This document shows, piece after piece, positions 40,858-48,029 of a stretch of DNA of 58,561 bases (its first letter is position 1; each line of letters begins with the position of its first letter). This DNA is from Verrucomicrobiota bacterium (lineage in GTDB: Bacteria > Verrucomicrobiota > Verrucomicrobiia > Opitutales > Opitutaceae), in contig JAFAAS010000040.1 of NCBI GenBank assembly GCA_023426435.1, positions 1-58,561 of the forward strand, in the 5' to 3' direction. A model generated the notes under the pieces. It made no database searches and had not been told where the DNA came from. It was given only the letters and a program-made list of their open reading frames with translations. A program made the translations under genes and the position numbers.

Positions 40858-41093
40858 GAGTGAAAAGGGAACGAGCGTAGGTGGGAGGTGGGGCGGGGCA
40901 AGTCCGCGGGGTAGGCGTTTGTTGGGAGGGAATGCGCGGATTTGGGTGGAATACGGCGCGGATCAAGATGCGGGTATTCGGGGGCGGCGGGGAGAGTGAG
41001 TGTGAACGTGGTGAAGAAAAGAGGAGGGAGAGCAGCGAAAGGGGCTTCACGAGAGTGGGAAAGCGGGAGGGGCGAGGAGTCCTCGTCGACAGG

Positions 41094-42017
41094 TTACGAA
41101 GCGCGGGCGATCCAGAAGCGGCATTCGTCGGAGAAGTCGCGGACGGGTTTGGATTCGCGGGAAAGTTTGGAGCGCATGCAGTCGAACTCGTGGGTCCAGC
41201 CGGTGGCGGCGAGGTCGTCGAGGATTTCGCGGCGGTCGGGCAGGTGCATGAACGTGCGGCCGGTGCCGGCTTCCTCGAAGTAGCGATCGCCGAATTCGAC
41301 GAGGCGTGGGTCTTGGTCGCCGCGTTCCCAGCGGACGCGTTCGAGGCGCCACAGGGCGCGCTCGGTGGAAGAGGAGTTGCGATCGTGCGTGGTGAAGAGG
41401 AGCGGAGCGCCGGCTGCGCAGACGGCGCGGAGTTGGCGGAGGGCGGCGCGGCGGTTTTCGCGGCCGGGGATTTGCATCAGGCCGTTGAACATGAACAAGG
41501 CGCCGGCGAAATGCGGGCGCGGGGGAGCGTCGGGAGCGGAGGTGAGGCGGGTTTTGTCGTTGGCAGAAGAGGATGATGGAGGCCGGCCGCTCACGGAGGA
41601 TTTGTCATATAATGTATGACTAGTTGGATTGGGCGCTACGGGGAGGTTGTCATATAATGTATGACTAAGGGATTGGGTGGCGTCGGCTTGGAGGAAGCGG
41701 ATGGGATGCGGGGGCTGGTCGGCGCCGCGGTCGGCGGCGAGGGCGCGGGCTTGGACGAGGAGTTCTTCGGCGAAGTCGAAGGCGGTGAGGTTGCGGTAGC
41801 CGAGGGACCAGAGGCCGAGGGTGACGCGGCCGGCGCCGCAGCCGGCTTCGAGGAGCGGAGCGTGGCGGTCGGTGAAGGTGCGCTCGATGAGGATGCGTTC
41901 GGATTGCCAGAGTCCGAGATCGTGGGCGGCGCGCGTGTAATGCAGGACGGCGGTGAGATCGTTGAAGTCGGCGCGGACGGTGCTGGCGGAGATTTTGGTT
42001 TTCTTGGCGGAGGGCAA
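41094..42017 (-). CDS. SAM-dependent class I methyltransferase with palindromic insert
   Basis: About 307 aa. Methyltransferase core: LTAVLHYTRAAHDLGLWQSE, the SAM motif APLLEAGCGAGRVTLGLWSLG, FDFAEELLVQARALA, then GALFMFNGLMQIPGR and APLLFTTHDRN. Substrate unknown. Between the third and fourth strands about 45 residues are inserted (SLSHTLYDNL and SHTLYDKSS), coded by two AT-rich palindromes at 41604-41620 and 41649-41665. The start is uncertain: no ATG precedes the fold; TTG at 42017 is chosen, right after a dispersed GGAGTTTGGAGTT run (42030-42110) that separates it from the stop of the RNA methyltransferase upstream. Confidence 0.75.
   Translation of the reverse strand: MPSAKKTKISASTVRADFNDLTAVLHYTRAAHDLGLWQSERILIERTFTDRHAPLLEAGCGAGRVTLGLWSLGYRNLTAFDFAEELLVQARALAADRGADQPPHPIRFLQADATQSLSHTLYDNLPVAPNPTSHTLYDKSSVSGRPPSSSSANDKTRLTSAPDAPPRPHFAGALFMFNGLMQIPGRENRRAALRQLRAVCAAGAPLLFTTHDRNSSSTERALWRLERVRWERGDQDPRLVEFGDRYFEEAGTGRTFMHLPDRREILDDLAATGWTHEFDCMRSKLSRESKPVRDFSDECRFWIARAS
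41604..41620. repeat. AT-rich palindrome, copy 1, inside methyltransferase
   Basis: GTCATA-TAATG-TATGAC, followed by TAG. Identical to the second copy 45 bases away and much lower in GC than its surroundings. Confidence 0.8.
41649..41665. repeat. AT-rich palindrome, copy 2, inside methyltransferase
   Basis: GTCATA-TAATG-TATGAC, followed by TAAG. The 45-base offset is exactly 15 codons, so both copies are read in the same phase (SHTLYD). Confidence 0.8.
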
Positions 42018-42029
42018 CGGGGAGGTCGA

Positions 42030-42110
42030 AGTTGGAGTTTGGGGTTTGGAGTTTGGAGTTTCGCTGGCGGCTGGGTTTCGGGTTTTGAGTTTTGGGTTGA
42101 GAACTCGGGT
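42030..42110. repeat. GGAGTTTGGAGTTT-type repeat run
   Basis: Successive units such as GGAGTTTGGGGTTTGGAG and GGGTTTTGAGTTTTGGG fill the junction between the two methyltransferase genes. Same family as 42868-42975 and 5086-5186. Confidence 0.55.
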
Positions 42111-42180
42111 GTCGGAGCGGGCGGCGGTTTGGGGCGCGAGCGAGCCGCGGCCTGCGGTGCAGTGGTTTTCTGGATACGGA

Positions 42181-43404
42181 TCAGCGTTTGCGCCAGGCGG
42201 AGATGAACATGCCGTTGGCGTTGAGTTCGTGCGGGGCGAGGAAGAGTTGAGAGTCGAGGGTTGAGAGATGAGAGAGGGGGAGGGGTTCGAGGTCGTCGTG
42301 GGCGGCGGTGAAGGCGTCGGCGACGGCGGTGGTCTCGCTGCGGGTGAGCGTGCAGACGGAGTAGATGAGTTTGCTGCCGGGTTTGAGGGAGGTGGCGACG
42401 TGTTCGAGGAGTGCGCGCTGGACTGCGGCGAGTTCGCGGACGTCGTCGAGCGTGGTGGACCAGCGGGCGTGGGGATTGCGCTGCCAGGTGCCGACGCCGC
42501 TGCAGGGAGCGTCGACGAGGATGCCGTCGAATTTGGTTTTGGTGGGGAGACGCGGGCCGCCGTCCCACGTGGCGGTGCGGAAGTTGAAAATGTGAGCGCG
42601 GGCGGCGCGGCGTTTGAGCGTTTCGAGGCGGCGCGGGTTTCGATCGGTCGACCAGATGAGACCCTTGTTCTGCATGAGGTCGGCGAGGTGAAGGGTTTTG
42701 CCGCCCTCGCCGGCACAGGCGTCCCACCACGTTTGCTTCGGCGCGGGCGCGGCGGCGACGCTCACGAGTTGCGAGGCGAGGTCTTGGATTTCGAAGGCGC
42801 CGGCGTGGAAGGCGGGGGTGAGGAAAAGGTCTTGGTGGCCGGTGTAGCGGAGAGCGTCAGGGGCGAGGCTGCTGAAGTTTGGAGTTTGGGGTTTGGGGTT
42901 TGGAGTTTCGGGTTCGGGGTTGCGGGTTTTGGGATCAGAACTCGGAACTCGGAACTTGGAACTCGGAACGGAGGGTGGCGGCGGTTCGCAGTGGCCGAGC
43001 TGTTGGGCGAGTTTTTCCGCTGTTCCCGGGCGGGCGCGGAGCCAGAGGGCGGGTTCGCGTTGGAGTTGTTGGAGGAAAGGCGTGGTGAGATCCATCTCGT
43101 CGCGGAGCCAGTCGGGGACGGCGCGGGCGGCGAGGGTTTCGGGTTTGATGGATTTCGGATCTCGCGTGAAGCGGTCGTGGAGCTCGGCGGCGTGGGCGAG
43201 TTGTTTTTGGAGCAATTCCTTGGGGTTCAGCCATTGCAGCCAGCGGTAGTAGATGAACACGACGCGGCTGATGGCGCGTTTTTCGCGCGGGCCGAGGCGG
43301 CGGGCGAGGCCGAGGTAGCGGCGCAGGGCGGCGTCGGCGGGAAAATCGGGCGCCGTTTCCCCGAGGACGCGGGCGGCGTGGTTGAGGATCGCGGATTCGA
43401 ACAT
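42181..43404 (-). CDS. RsmB/NOP2-family RNA m5C methyltransferase with repeat-encoded insert
   Basis: A 407-aa protein: N-terminal helical domain (AARVLGETAPDFPADAALRR, about 10-130), then the methyltransferase core with CAGEGGKTLHLADLMQNKG (SAM motif), GILVDAPCSGVGTWQRNP (PC motif) and LIYSVCTLTRSET (VC in place of TC, with the catalytic cysteine kept). Target RNA unknown. Between the two domains about 38 residues of low-complexity sequence (PSSKFRVPSSDPKTRNPE and the following PETPNPKPQTPN) are coded by a dispersed repeat (42868-42975). A related short stretch LSHLSTLDSQLFL lies near the C-terminus. The start ATG 43404 is chosen over 43425 because the family begins at FESAILNHA. Confidence 0.85.
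   Translation of the reverse strand: MFESAILNHAARVLGETAPDFPADAALRRYLGLARRLGPREKRAISRVVFIYYRWLQWLNPKELLQKQLAHAAELHDRFTRDPKSIKPETLAARAVPDWLRDEMDLTTPFLQQLQREPALWLRARPGTAEKLAQQLGHCEPPPPSVPSSKFRVPSSDPKTRNPEPETPNPKPQTPNFSSLAPDALRYTGHQDLFLTPAFHAGAFEIQDLASQLVSVAAAPAPKQTWWDACAGEGGKTLHLADLMQNKGLIWSTDRNPRRLETLKRRAARAHIFNFRTATWDGGPRLPTKTKFDGILVDAPCSGVGTWQRNPHARWSTTLDDVRELAAVQRALLEHVATSLKPGSKLIYSVCTLTRSETTAVADAFTAAHDDLEPLPLSHLSTLDSQLFLAPHELNANGMFISAWRKR
42868..42975. repeat. GGAACTCGGAACTC-type repeat inside the NOP2-like gene
   Basis: A run GGAGTTTGGGGTTTGGGGTT followed by AACTCGGAACTCGGAAC units, i.e. two halves in inverted orientation, inserted without breaking the reading frame of the minus-strand gene. 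Confidence 0.7.
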
Positions 43405-43465
43405 CGTAGCCGCGAGAAGAAACACCTTTGTGGGGAGAAAGGGAAGGCGGGAGGTGGGGAGATGG

Positions 43466-43571
43466 AACCGCGAAGGAACGCGAAGAAACGCGAAGGGCGG
43501 AGGACTGAGGGACTACGGGACTACGGGACTACGGGACTACGGGACCACGGACCACGGACTACGGGACCGCG
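43466..43571. repeat. CGCGAA-unit repeat and nine-base GGGACTACG tandem array
   Basis: 43466-43495 (AACCGCGAAGGAACGCGAAG and a further unit) has the same period as the CCACGAATGGACACGAAT family. From 43502 the nine-base unit GGGACTACG is repeated four times exactly and then with changes. The 285-bp spacer 43405-43689 contains these, a REP, and no gene. Confidence 0.6.
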
Positions 43572-43651
43572 GATGGGGGGACTGCTGGAGCGAACGCGAT
43601 CGTTTGGACGGGATGATGGTGCTCTTCTGGGTTTGGGTGCATTTGCGGGAA

Positions 43652-43677
43652 GCGCGGTGGGGGCACCGCGCCTCCAT
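43652..43677 (-). repeat. REP (GGAG foot) downstream of the 43690 gene
   Basis: GCGCGGTG-GGGG-CACCGCGC-CTCCAT, same as 18352-18377. It follows the stop of the hypothetical gene at 43690-44106 by 12 bases. Confidence 0.85.
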
Positions 43678-43689
43678 TGAGGCGGGGGG

Positions 43690-44106
43690 CTAGGAGGCGT
43701 GCTCGGGGGTGTCGAGGCGCGGGATGGCGCGGTCGATTTCGAGGCCGGATTGTTCGAGGGCGTGACGGAGCGGCTCGAGGAAGATTTCCGCGAACGCGGA
43801 GATCTCGAAGGTGAATTCGAGGCCGGAACGGCCGGTGGCGTAAGCGATCGCGTCGGCGAGATCGGTGAGATCTTCCTCGGTGAAATGTTCCTCGATGGCG
43901 GCCTGGCTGCCTTCGAGCGCGGTGAGCGTGGCCCAGTAACGATCTTCTTCGGGATCGATGGGTTTTAGCGTGACGCGGCCGGCGAGACGGGCGCGGGCGA
44001 TGCGTTGGGCGATCGCGGCGAGCGTTTCGTAGGCAAACGCGAGGTTGGCGAGTTGCGCGCGGCGGTTAAGGGCGTCGCGCGCGTTGAGCAGTTGGGATAG
44101 TTTCAT
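43690..44106 (-). CDS. Hypothetical acidic helical protein
   Basis: A 138-aa soluble protein I do not recognise. It begins MKLSQLLNARDALNRRAQLA, is mostly helical by composition and acidic in the middle (PIDPEEDRYW, FTEEDLTDLADAI), with no signal or membrane segment. The ATG at 44106 has an AGGAG eight bases upstream on the minus strand, which decides against the longer frame. The nearest genes (a ligase and an RNA methyltransferase) give no functional hint. Confidence 0.7.
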   Translation of the reverse strand: MKLSQLLNARDALNRRAQLANLAFAYETLAAIAQRIARARLAGRVTLKPIDPEEDRYWATLTALEGSQAAIEEHFTEEDLTDLADAIAYATGRSGLEFTFEISAFAEIFLEPLRHALEQSGLEIDRAIPRLDTPEHAS

Positions 44107-44558
44107 GGGAGGTTCTCCTGGCATCAGCATCCTAACTCTTGGGTTGAACGTTGAGCCGCGCGGCGAGCGCACGGCGTTTGCGGGAACGACCTGACCTGAC
44201 TCATCCTGGCGCCGGACGGCGGCGCGCATCGCTGGACTGCGGACGCGCGGCGGACCGGGCTGCTGTCACTGACGAAATCGTGCGAAACGGACTGTGGCGC
44301 GATTCTCCGGGCCGACGCGGCGGAAGTTTTCCGTCCGATTCGGCATCTGCTGCCTGACTCGAATCACGCTCTCTCGTTACTGACCTCTGATCGACACTGA
44401 CTCGACTGGCTTAAGCTGCGACCGAGTGAAACGCAGTGTGCGCCAATGTCCAGCGGCGGAGTGGAAGAAATTTCGGCGCGAGGTGGGCTTCGCGGGCGGA
44501 CGGTGCGAGCCGATGGCGACATCGGGCTCCACCAAGGTTTTTCGTGGTCGGTGAGTGG
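44107..44558. other. 452-bp spacer without a recognised gene
   Basis: Divergent spacer between the hypothetical gene and the DNA ligase. It holds one degenerate REP (44509-44533). The part 44230-44400 is less GC-rich than the neighbours and has several GACTC-like short words, but I see no convincing ORF, tRNA or terminator in it. Confidence 0.5.
44509..44533 (-). repeat. REP (GGAG foot) upstream of the DNA ligase
   Basis: GCCGATG-GCGA-CATCGGGC-TCCACC; one base of the left arm is missing compared with the copies at 7875 and 24811. It ends 26 bases before the ligase ATG. Confidence 0.65.
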
Positions 44559-45626
44559 ATGATACTGGCGGTGAAAACGGATTTGGCGCCGATGGAGGCG
44601 GACTCGGTGGAGGAGATTCCGACGGAAGACGGCTGGCAGTATGAGCCGAAGTGGGATGGGTTTCGGTGTTTGGCGTATCGAGAAGATGGAGACGTGGAGT
44701 TGCGATCGAAGGCGGGGCAGCCGTTGGGAAGGTATTTTCCGGAAATCGTGGCGGCGGTGGCGGAGGTGAAGGCGAAGCGGTTTGCGTTGGATGGGGAGTT
44801 GGTGATCGCGCAGGGAAGGACGCTGTCGTTCGACGATTTGCTGTTGCGGCTGCATCCGGCGGCGAGTCGCGTGCAGAAATTGGCGGCGGCGACGCCGGCG
44901 TGGCTGGTGGTGTTCGATTTGCTGGTGGATGAGAAAGGCGAATCGCTGGTGGAGCGGCCGCTGCAGGAACGGCGGGAGAAGTTGGAGAAGTTCGCGGAGA
45001 AGTATTTTGTGGAAGGAGGGGCGCTGCGGTTGTCGCCGGCGACGACGGAATTGAAGGTGGCGAAGAAGTGGTTCGGCGAGGCGGGGACGAGTTTGGATGG
45101 GTTGATTGCGAAGCGGATCGATGCGGCGTATGCGGCGGGCGAGCGGACGGGGATGGTGAAGATCAAGCCGCGGAAAACGGCGGACTGTGTGGTTGGCGGA
45201 TTTCGTTATGCGGAGAAGAAGAAGGAAGTCGGGTCGCTGTTGTTGGGGTTGTATGATGAAGACGGGAAGTTGAACCACGTGGGGTTTTGTTCGGGGTTGA
45301 AGGCGGCGGAGCGGCCGGCGTTGACGAAGAAGTTGGAGGCGGTGGCGGGCGGTGAGGGATTCACGGGGAAGGCGCCGGGCGGGCCGAGTCGGTGGGCGAC
45401 GAAGCGGTCGACGGAGTGGGTGGCGTTGAGGCCCGAGCTGGTGGTCGAGGTGGCGTTCGATCACGTGACGAGCGGGCGATTTCGGCATGGGACGAGTTTG
45501 CTGCGGTGGCGGCCGGACAAGGCGCCGGAGCAGTGCACGATGGAGCAGTTGCGGCAGAAGAAATCGCGGATGTTGGAGGTTTTGGAGGGCCGCAAAAAAG
45601 CGCAGAAGGCGCAAAAAGGACGATGA
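44559..45626 (+). CDS. ATP-dependent DNA ligase, LigC-like
   Basis: A 355-aa ligase: EPKWDGFRCLAYRE contains the nucleotidyl lysine (KWDG), ALDGELVIA is motif III, LDGLIAKRID is motif IV and GMVKIKPRKTADCVVGGF motif V, followed by an OB-fold (GLYDEDGKLNHVGFCSGL) and RPELVVEVAFDHVTSGRFRHG. Small ligases of this group (LigC) act in repair and in a minor end-joining route. It is separate from the LigD-type ligase at 16593. Start ATG 44559; GTG at 44544 is possible. The last residues (GRKKAQKAQKGR) and the stop belong to the GGCCGCAAAAAAGCGC dispersed repeat at 45587-45619. Confidence 0.92.
   Translation: MILAVKTDLAPMEADSVEEIPTEDGWQYEPKWDGFRCLAYREDGDVELRSKAGQPLGRYFPEIVAAVAEVKAKRFALDGELVIAQGRTLSFDDLLLRLHPAASRVQKLAAATPAWLVVFDLLVDEKGESLVERPLQERREKLEKFAEKYFVEGGALRLSPATTELKVAKKWFGEAGTSLDGLIAKRIDAAYAAGERTGMVKIKPRKTADCVVGGFRYAEKKKEVGSLLLGLYDEDGKLNHVGFCSGLKAAERPALTKKLEAVAGGEGFTGKAPGGPSRWATKRSTEWVALRPELVVEVAFDHVTSGRFRHGTSLLRWRPDKAPEQCTMEQLRQKKSRMLEVLEGRKKAQKAQKGR
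45587..45619. repeat. GGCCGCAAAGAGGCGC-family repeat coding for the ligase tail
   Basis: GGGCCGCAAAAAAGCGCAGA and the following AGGCGCAAAAAG match the copies at 33641 and 47143. It lies at the extreme 3' end of the ligase gene. Confidence 0.65.
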
Positions 45627-45655
45627 ACCCGGGCGGAGGCGGTGTTGGGCTGTTG

Positions 45656-45688
45656 CGGAAAGTGTCACCTATTAGGTGACACTTTCCG
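45656..45688. repeat. Perfect 33-bp palindrome
   Basis: Two 16-bp arms (CGGAAAGTGTCACCTA and TAGGTGACACTTTCCG) around a single T. It sits in the 111-bp spacer between the ligase and the FAD enzyme. It carries no poly-T tail, so a terminator is unlikely; a protein-binding dyad or a mobile palindrome fits better. Confidence 0.85.
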
Positions 45689-45737
45689 GATCGGCGGGAG
45701 TGATGAACCCGGGAGGCGCGGGAGTGTCGGTGGGAGG

Positions 45738-47084
45738 ATGGATGCGGATGTGATTGTTGCGGGTGCGGGGCTGGCGGGGTTGAGCTGTGCGTTTGAATTG
45801 GCGGAGGAAGGGCGGAAGGTGCTCGTGTTGGAGGCGCAGCCTTGGACGGGCGGGCGGACGTCGTCGTGGGTTGAGCCGGACGGGATGCGCGTGGAGTCGG
45901 GGCTGCATCGTGTGCTGGGAGTTTATCGCGCTTTGCCGGAGTTGTTGAAACGGGCGGGCGTGAGTTGGGACGAGATCGTGATTTGGGAAGACGAGGTGGA
46001 GTTTCGTCAGCCGCGGCCGGCGCCGAGTGCGGTGTTGGCGGCGGCGCCGATGAAGAATCTCGTGCAGACGCTGGCGGACGTGGCGGGGCATAACGACTAT
46101 CTGCCGCTGGCGGCGAAGCTGTCGTTTTCGCGATTCGTGCTGCAGGGAATCGCGGATTACACGGATCGGCCGGCGTGGCTGGATGGGCAGTCGGTGCGCG
46201 ATTATGCGACGACGCTCGACGTGCATCCGGAGGTGTTTTCGAAGGTGCTCGAGCCGTTGGTGTCGGGGATCTATTTCGTGTCGGCGAGCCGGATGTCGGC
46301 GTATGCGTTTGTCGCGTTGATCGCGCCGTATCTGGACAATGCGGCGAGCATGCGCGTGGGGGTGTTTGCGGGCGGGATGACGGAAGTGATGACGGATCCG
46401 CTCGCGGAAGCGATTCGGCGGCGTGGGGGCGAAGTGATGACGAATGCGCCGGTGGAGGAGTTGATCGTGGAGAACGGACGCGTGGTCGGCGTGCGCGCGG
46501 CGGGCGTGGAGCATCGGGCGCGGCATGTGGTATTGGCGACTTCGATACGCGTGGCGCAGGAATTGGTGCGGGCGAAGTTTGGCGAGGCGGAGTGGGCGGA
46601 AGGATTGTTGAAATTGCCGACGATGCCGGCGGTGACGTTGCAACTGGAGTTGGAAGGGCCGTCGATGGAGGTGGATCGCACGACCTTTGGCGTGGGGACC
46701 TCGCTGGCGTGTTTCAGCGAGCAGCGGCGGACGACGTTTCGCGGAGTGCCGGGGCGATTGTCGATTATCATGGGACCGTCGGAGGAGTTGATCGGGCTGC
46801 CGGTGGATCGCGTGCTGGCGATCGCGTTGGAGGATGCCGACAAGCTCGGGCTGGCGGTGCGCGATCGCGTGACGCGGTATCGCATGGTGAATCATGCGGA
46901 CGACTTTTATTCGCTGGCGCCGGGAAATGACTGGTTGCGGCCGGCGCAGAAGACGCCGGTGCGAGGGCTGTCGCTCGCGGGGGATTACACGCGGCAGAAA
47001 TTCATCGCGACGATGGAAGGCGCGGTGGTGTCGGGGCAGTTGGCGGCGAAGGCGGCGTCGGAGGATTTGCGGGCGGCGGGGTGA
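45738..47084 (+). CDS. FAD-dependent amine-oxidase/phytoene-desaturase-like oxidoreductase
   Basis: A 448-aa flavoprotein: dinucleotide-binding VIVAGAGLAGLSCAFELAEE with EGRKVLVLEAQPWTGGRTSS at the N-terminus, GVFAGGMTEVMTDPLAEAI in the middle, and the C-terminal FAD motif LSLAGDYTRQKFIATMEGAVVSGQLAA. This group includes carotenoid desaturases and the hydroxysqualene dehydroxylase HpnE of squalene/hopanoid synthesis; no squalene-synthase-like gene is nearby, so the substrate stays open. ATG 45738 places the Rossmann motif at residue 5. Upstream lies the 33-bp palindrome. Confidence 0.88.
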   Translation: MDADVIVAGAGLAGLSCAFELAEEGRKVLVLEAQPWTGGRTSSWVEPDGMRVESGLHRVLGVYRALPELLKRAGVSWDEIVIWEDEVEFRQPRPAPSAVLAAAPMKNLVQTLADVAGHNDYLPLAAKLSFSRFVLQGIADYTDRPAWLDGQSVRDYATTLDVHPEVFSKVLEPLVSGIYFVSASRMSAYAFVALIAPYLDNAASMRVGVFAGGMTEVMTDPLAEAIRRRGGEVMTNAPVEELIVENGRVVGVRAAGVEHRARHVVLATSIRVAQELVRAKFGEAEWAEGLLKLPTMPAVTLQLELEGPSMEVDRTTFGVGTSLACFSEQRRTTFRGVPGRLSIIMGPSEELIGLPVDRVLAIALEDADKLGLAVRDRVTRYRMVNHADDFYSLAPGNDWLRPAQKTPVRGLSLAGDYTRQKFIATMEGAVVSGQLAAKAASEDLRAAG

Positions 47085-47110
47085 GATTGGAAAAATTGGA
47101 ATGGAGGAAT

Positions 47111-47177
47111 CGCGGATGAACACGGATGCATACGGATGGGGATGGCCGCTAAGAGGCGCAGAAGGCGCAAAAAGAGG
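47111..47177. repeat. CGCGGATGAACACGGATG unit followed by GGCCGCTAAGAGGCGC unit
   Basis: A diverged CACGAAT-type repeat (47111-47140) precedes a copy of the GGCCGCAAAGAGGCGC family (47143-47177). It ends next to the start codon of the OBAP gene; its AAAGAGGG could serve as ribosome site. Confidence 0.55.
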
Positions 47178-47178
47178 G

Positions 47179-47946
47179 ATGGTGTTGGCGGCGGTGTTGT
47201 GGGGTGTGGGGGTAGGTGCGGCGGAGCATGGGGGGCATGCGGTGCCGGGGGAGGAGAAGAGTGCGAAGACGAAAGTGTTGGAGGCGGGGGCGGAGTTGTT
47301 GCAGCGCGAGGCGCCGTTGCGGCGGATTCATGCGCATGTCTGCGGGTTTCATGCTTACAGCGGGGACATGAAACGGCAGGTGCGGGCGGATCATTACTGC
47401 GCGCATTTGAACGACGAAGTGCGGCAGTGCGTGATTTACGATTCGGACAAGGAGGATGCGCGGCTGATTGGGATCGAGTATATCATCAGCGAACGGCTGT
47501 TTCGGGAGTTGCCCGAAGAGGAGAAGAAGCTGTGGCATTCGCATCGCCACGAGGTGAAATCGGGTTTGCTCGTGGCGCCGGGGTTGCCGGACGTGGCAGA
47601 GAACGAACTGATGGAAGAGCTCGTGACGACGTATGGAAAAACCTGGCACACGTGGCAGGTGGATCGCGGGGACACGCTGCCGTTGGGCGTGCCGCAGTTG
47701 ATGATGAGTTTTACGGAAGACGGGCAGGTGGATGAAGCGATGGTGCGGGCGCGCGATGAGGACGTGGGCGTGAATACGGCGGAAAAGCGGAAGGCGCGGG
47801 AGAAGATTCCGACGCGTGAGATCGCGCCGGGCGCGGATGCGTGGCAACGAGGTGAGGCGATGCAGCTTCGAGCGGAAGTAGCGCCCTCCGGAAACGATGG
47901 GACGGCGGGAAGAGGCGGGAAGATGCTGCGCTATCTTGCGCGGTGA
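47179..47946 (+). CDS. OBAP/DUF1264-family exported protein
   Basis: A 255-aa protein with a short signal (MVLAAVLWGVGVGAAEHGG). The rest follows the oil-body-associated protein pattern known from plants and fungi: IHAHVCGFHAYSGD, HYCAHLNDEVRQCVIYDSD, ARLIGIEYIISERLFRELPE, EEKKLWHSHRHEVKSGLL, YGKTWHTWQVDRGDTLPLG and PQLMMSFTEDGQ. Function in bacteria is not established. The ATG at 47179 is chosen because everything upstream in frame is repeat sequence. The end (LRYLAR plus stop) reads GCGCGGTGAGG, like a REP left half, but no matching right arm follows. Confidence 0.82.
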   Translation: MVLAAVLWGVGVGAAEHGGHAVPGEEKSAKTKVLEAGAELLQREAPLRRIHAHVCGFHAYSGDMKRQVRADHYCAHLNDEVRQCVIYDSDKEDARLIGIEYIISERLFRELPEEEKKLWHSHRHEVKSGLLVAPGLPDVAENELMEELVTTYGKTWHTWQVDRGDTLPLGVPQLMMSFTEDGQVDEAMVRARDEDVGVNTAEKRKAREKIPTREIAPGADAWQRGEAMQLRAEVAPSGNDGTAGRGGKMLRYLAR

Positions 47947-48029
47947 GGAGTGGCTGGTGGCGTTGGCGGGGGACGACCCGGCGGACGTGGCGCTGCGGCT
48001 CACGCGGAAGGGGCGCGTGCGTCTGGGGG

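Noticed and set aside
43502..43571. Possible CRISPR array
   Set aside because: The unit is nine bases, directly tandem, without spacers and without cas genes.
44151..44357. A 68-codon open frame in the ligase upstream spacer
   Set aside because: Arg/Ala-rich composition without domain, conserved pattern or ribosome site.
47930..47950. Possible REP at the end of the OBAP gene (GCGCGGTGAGG)
   Set aside because: No complementary right arm follows; only the left half matches.
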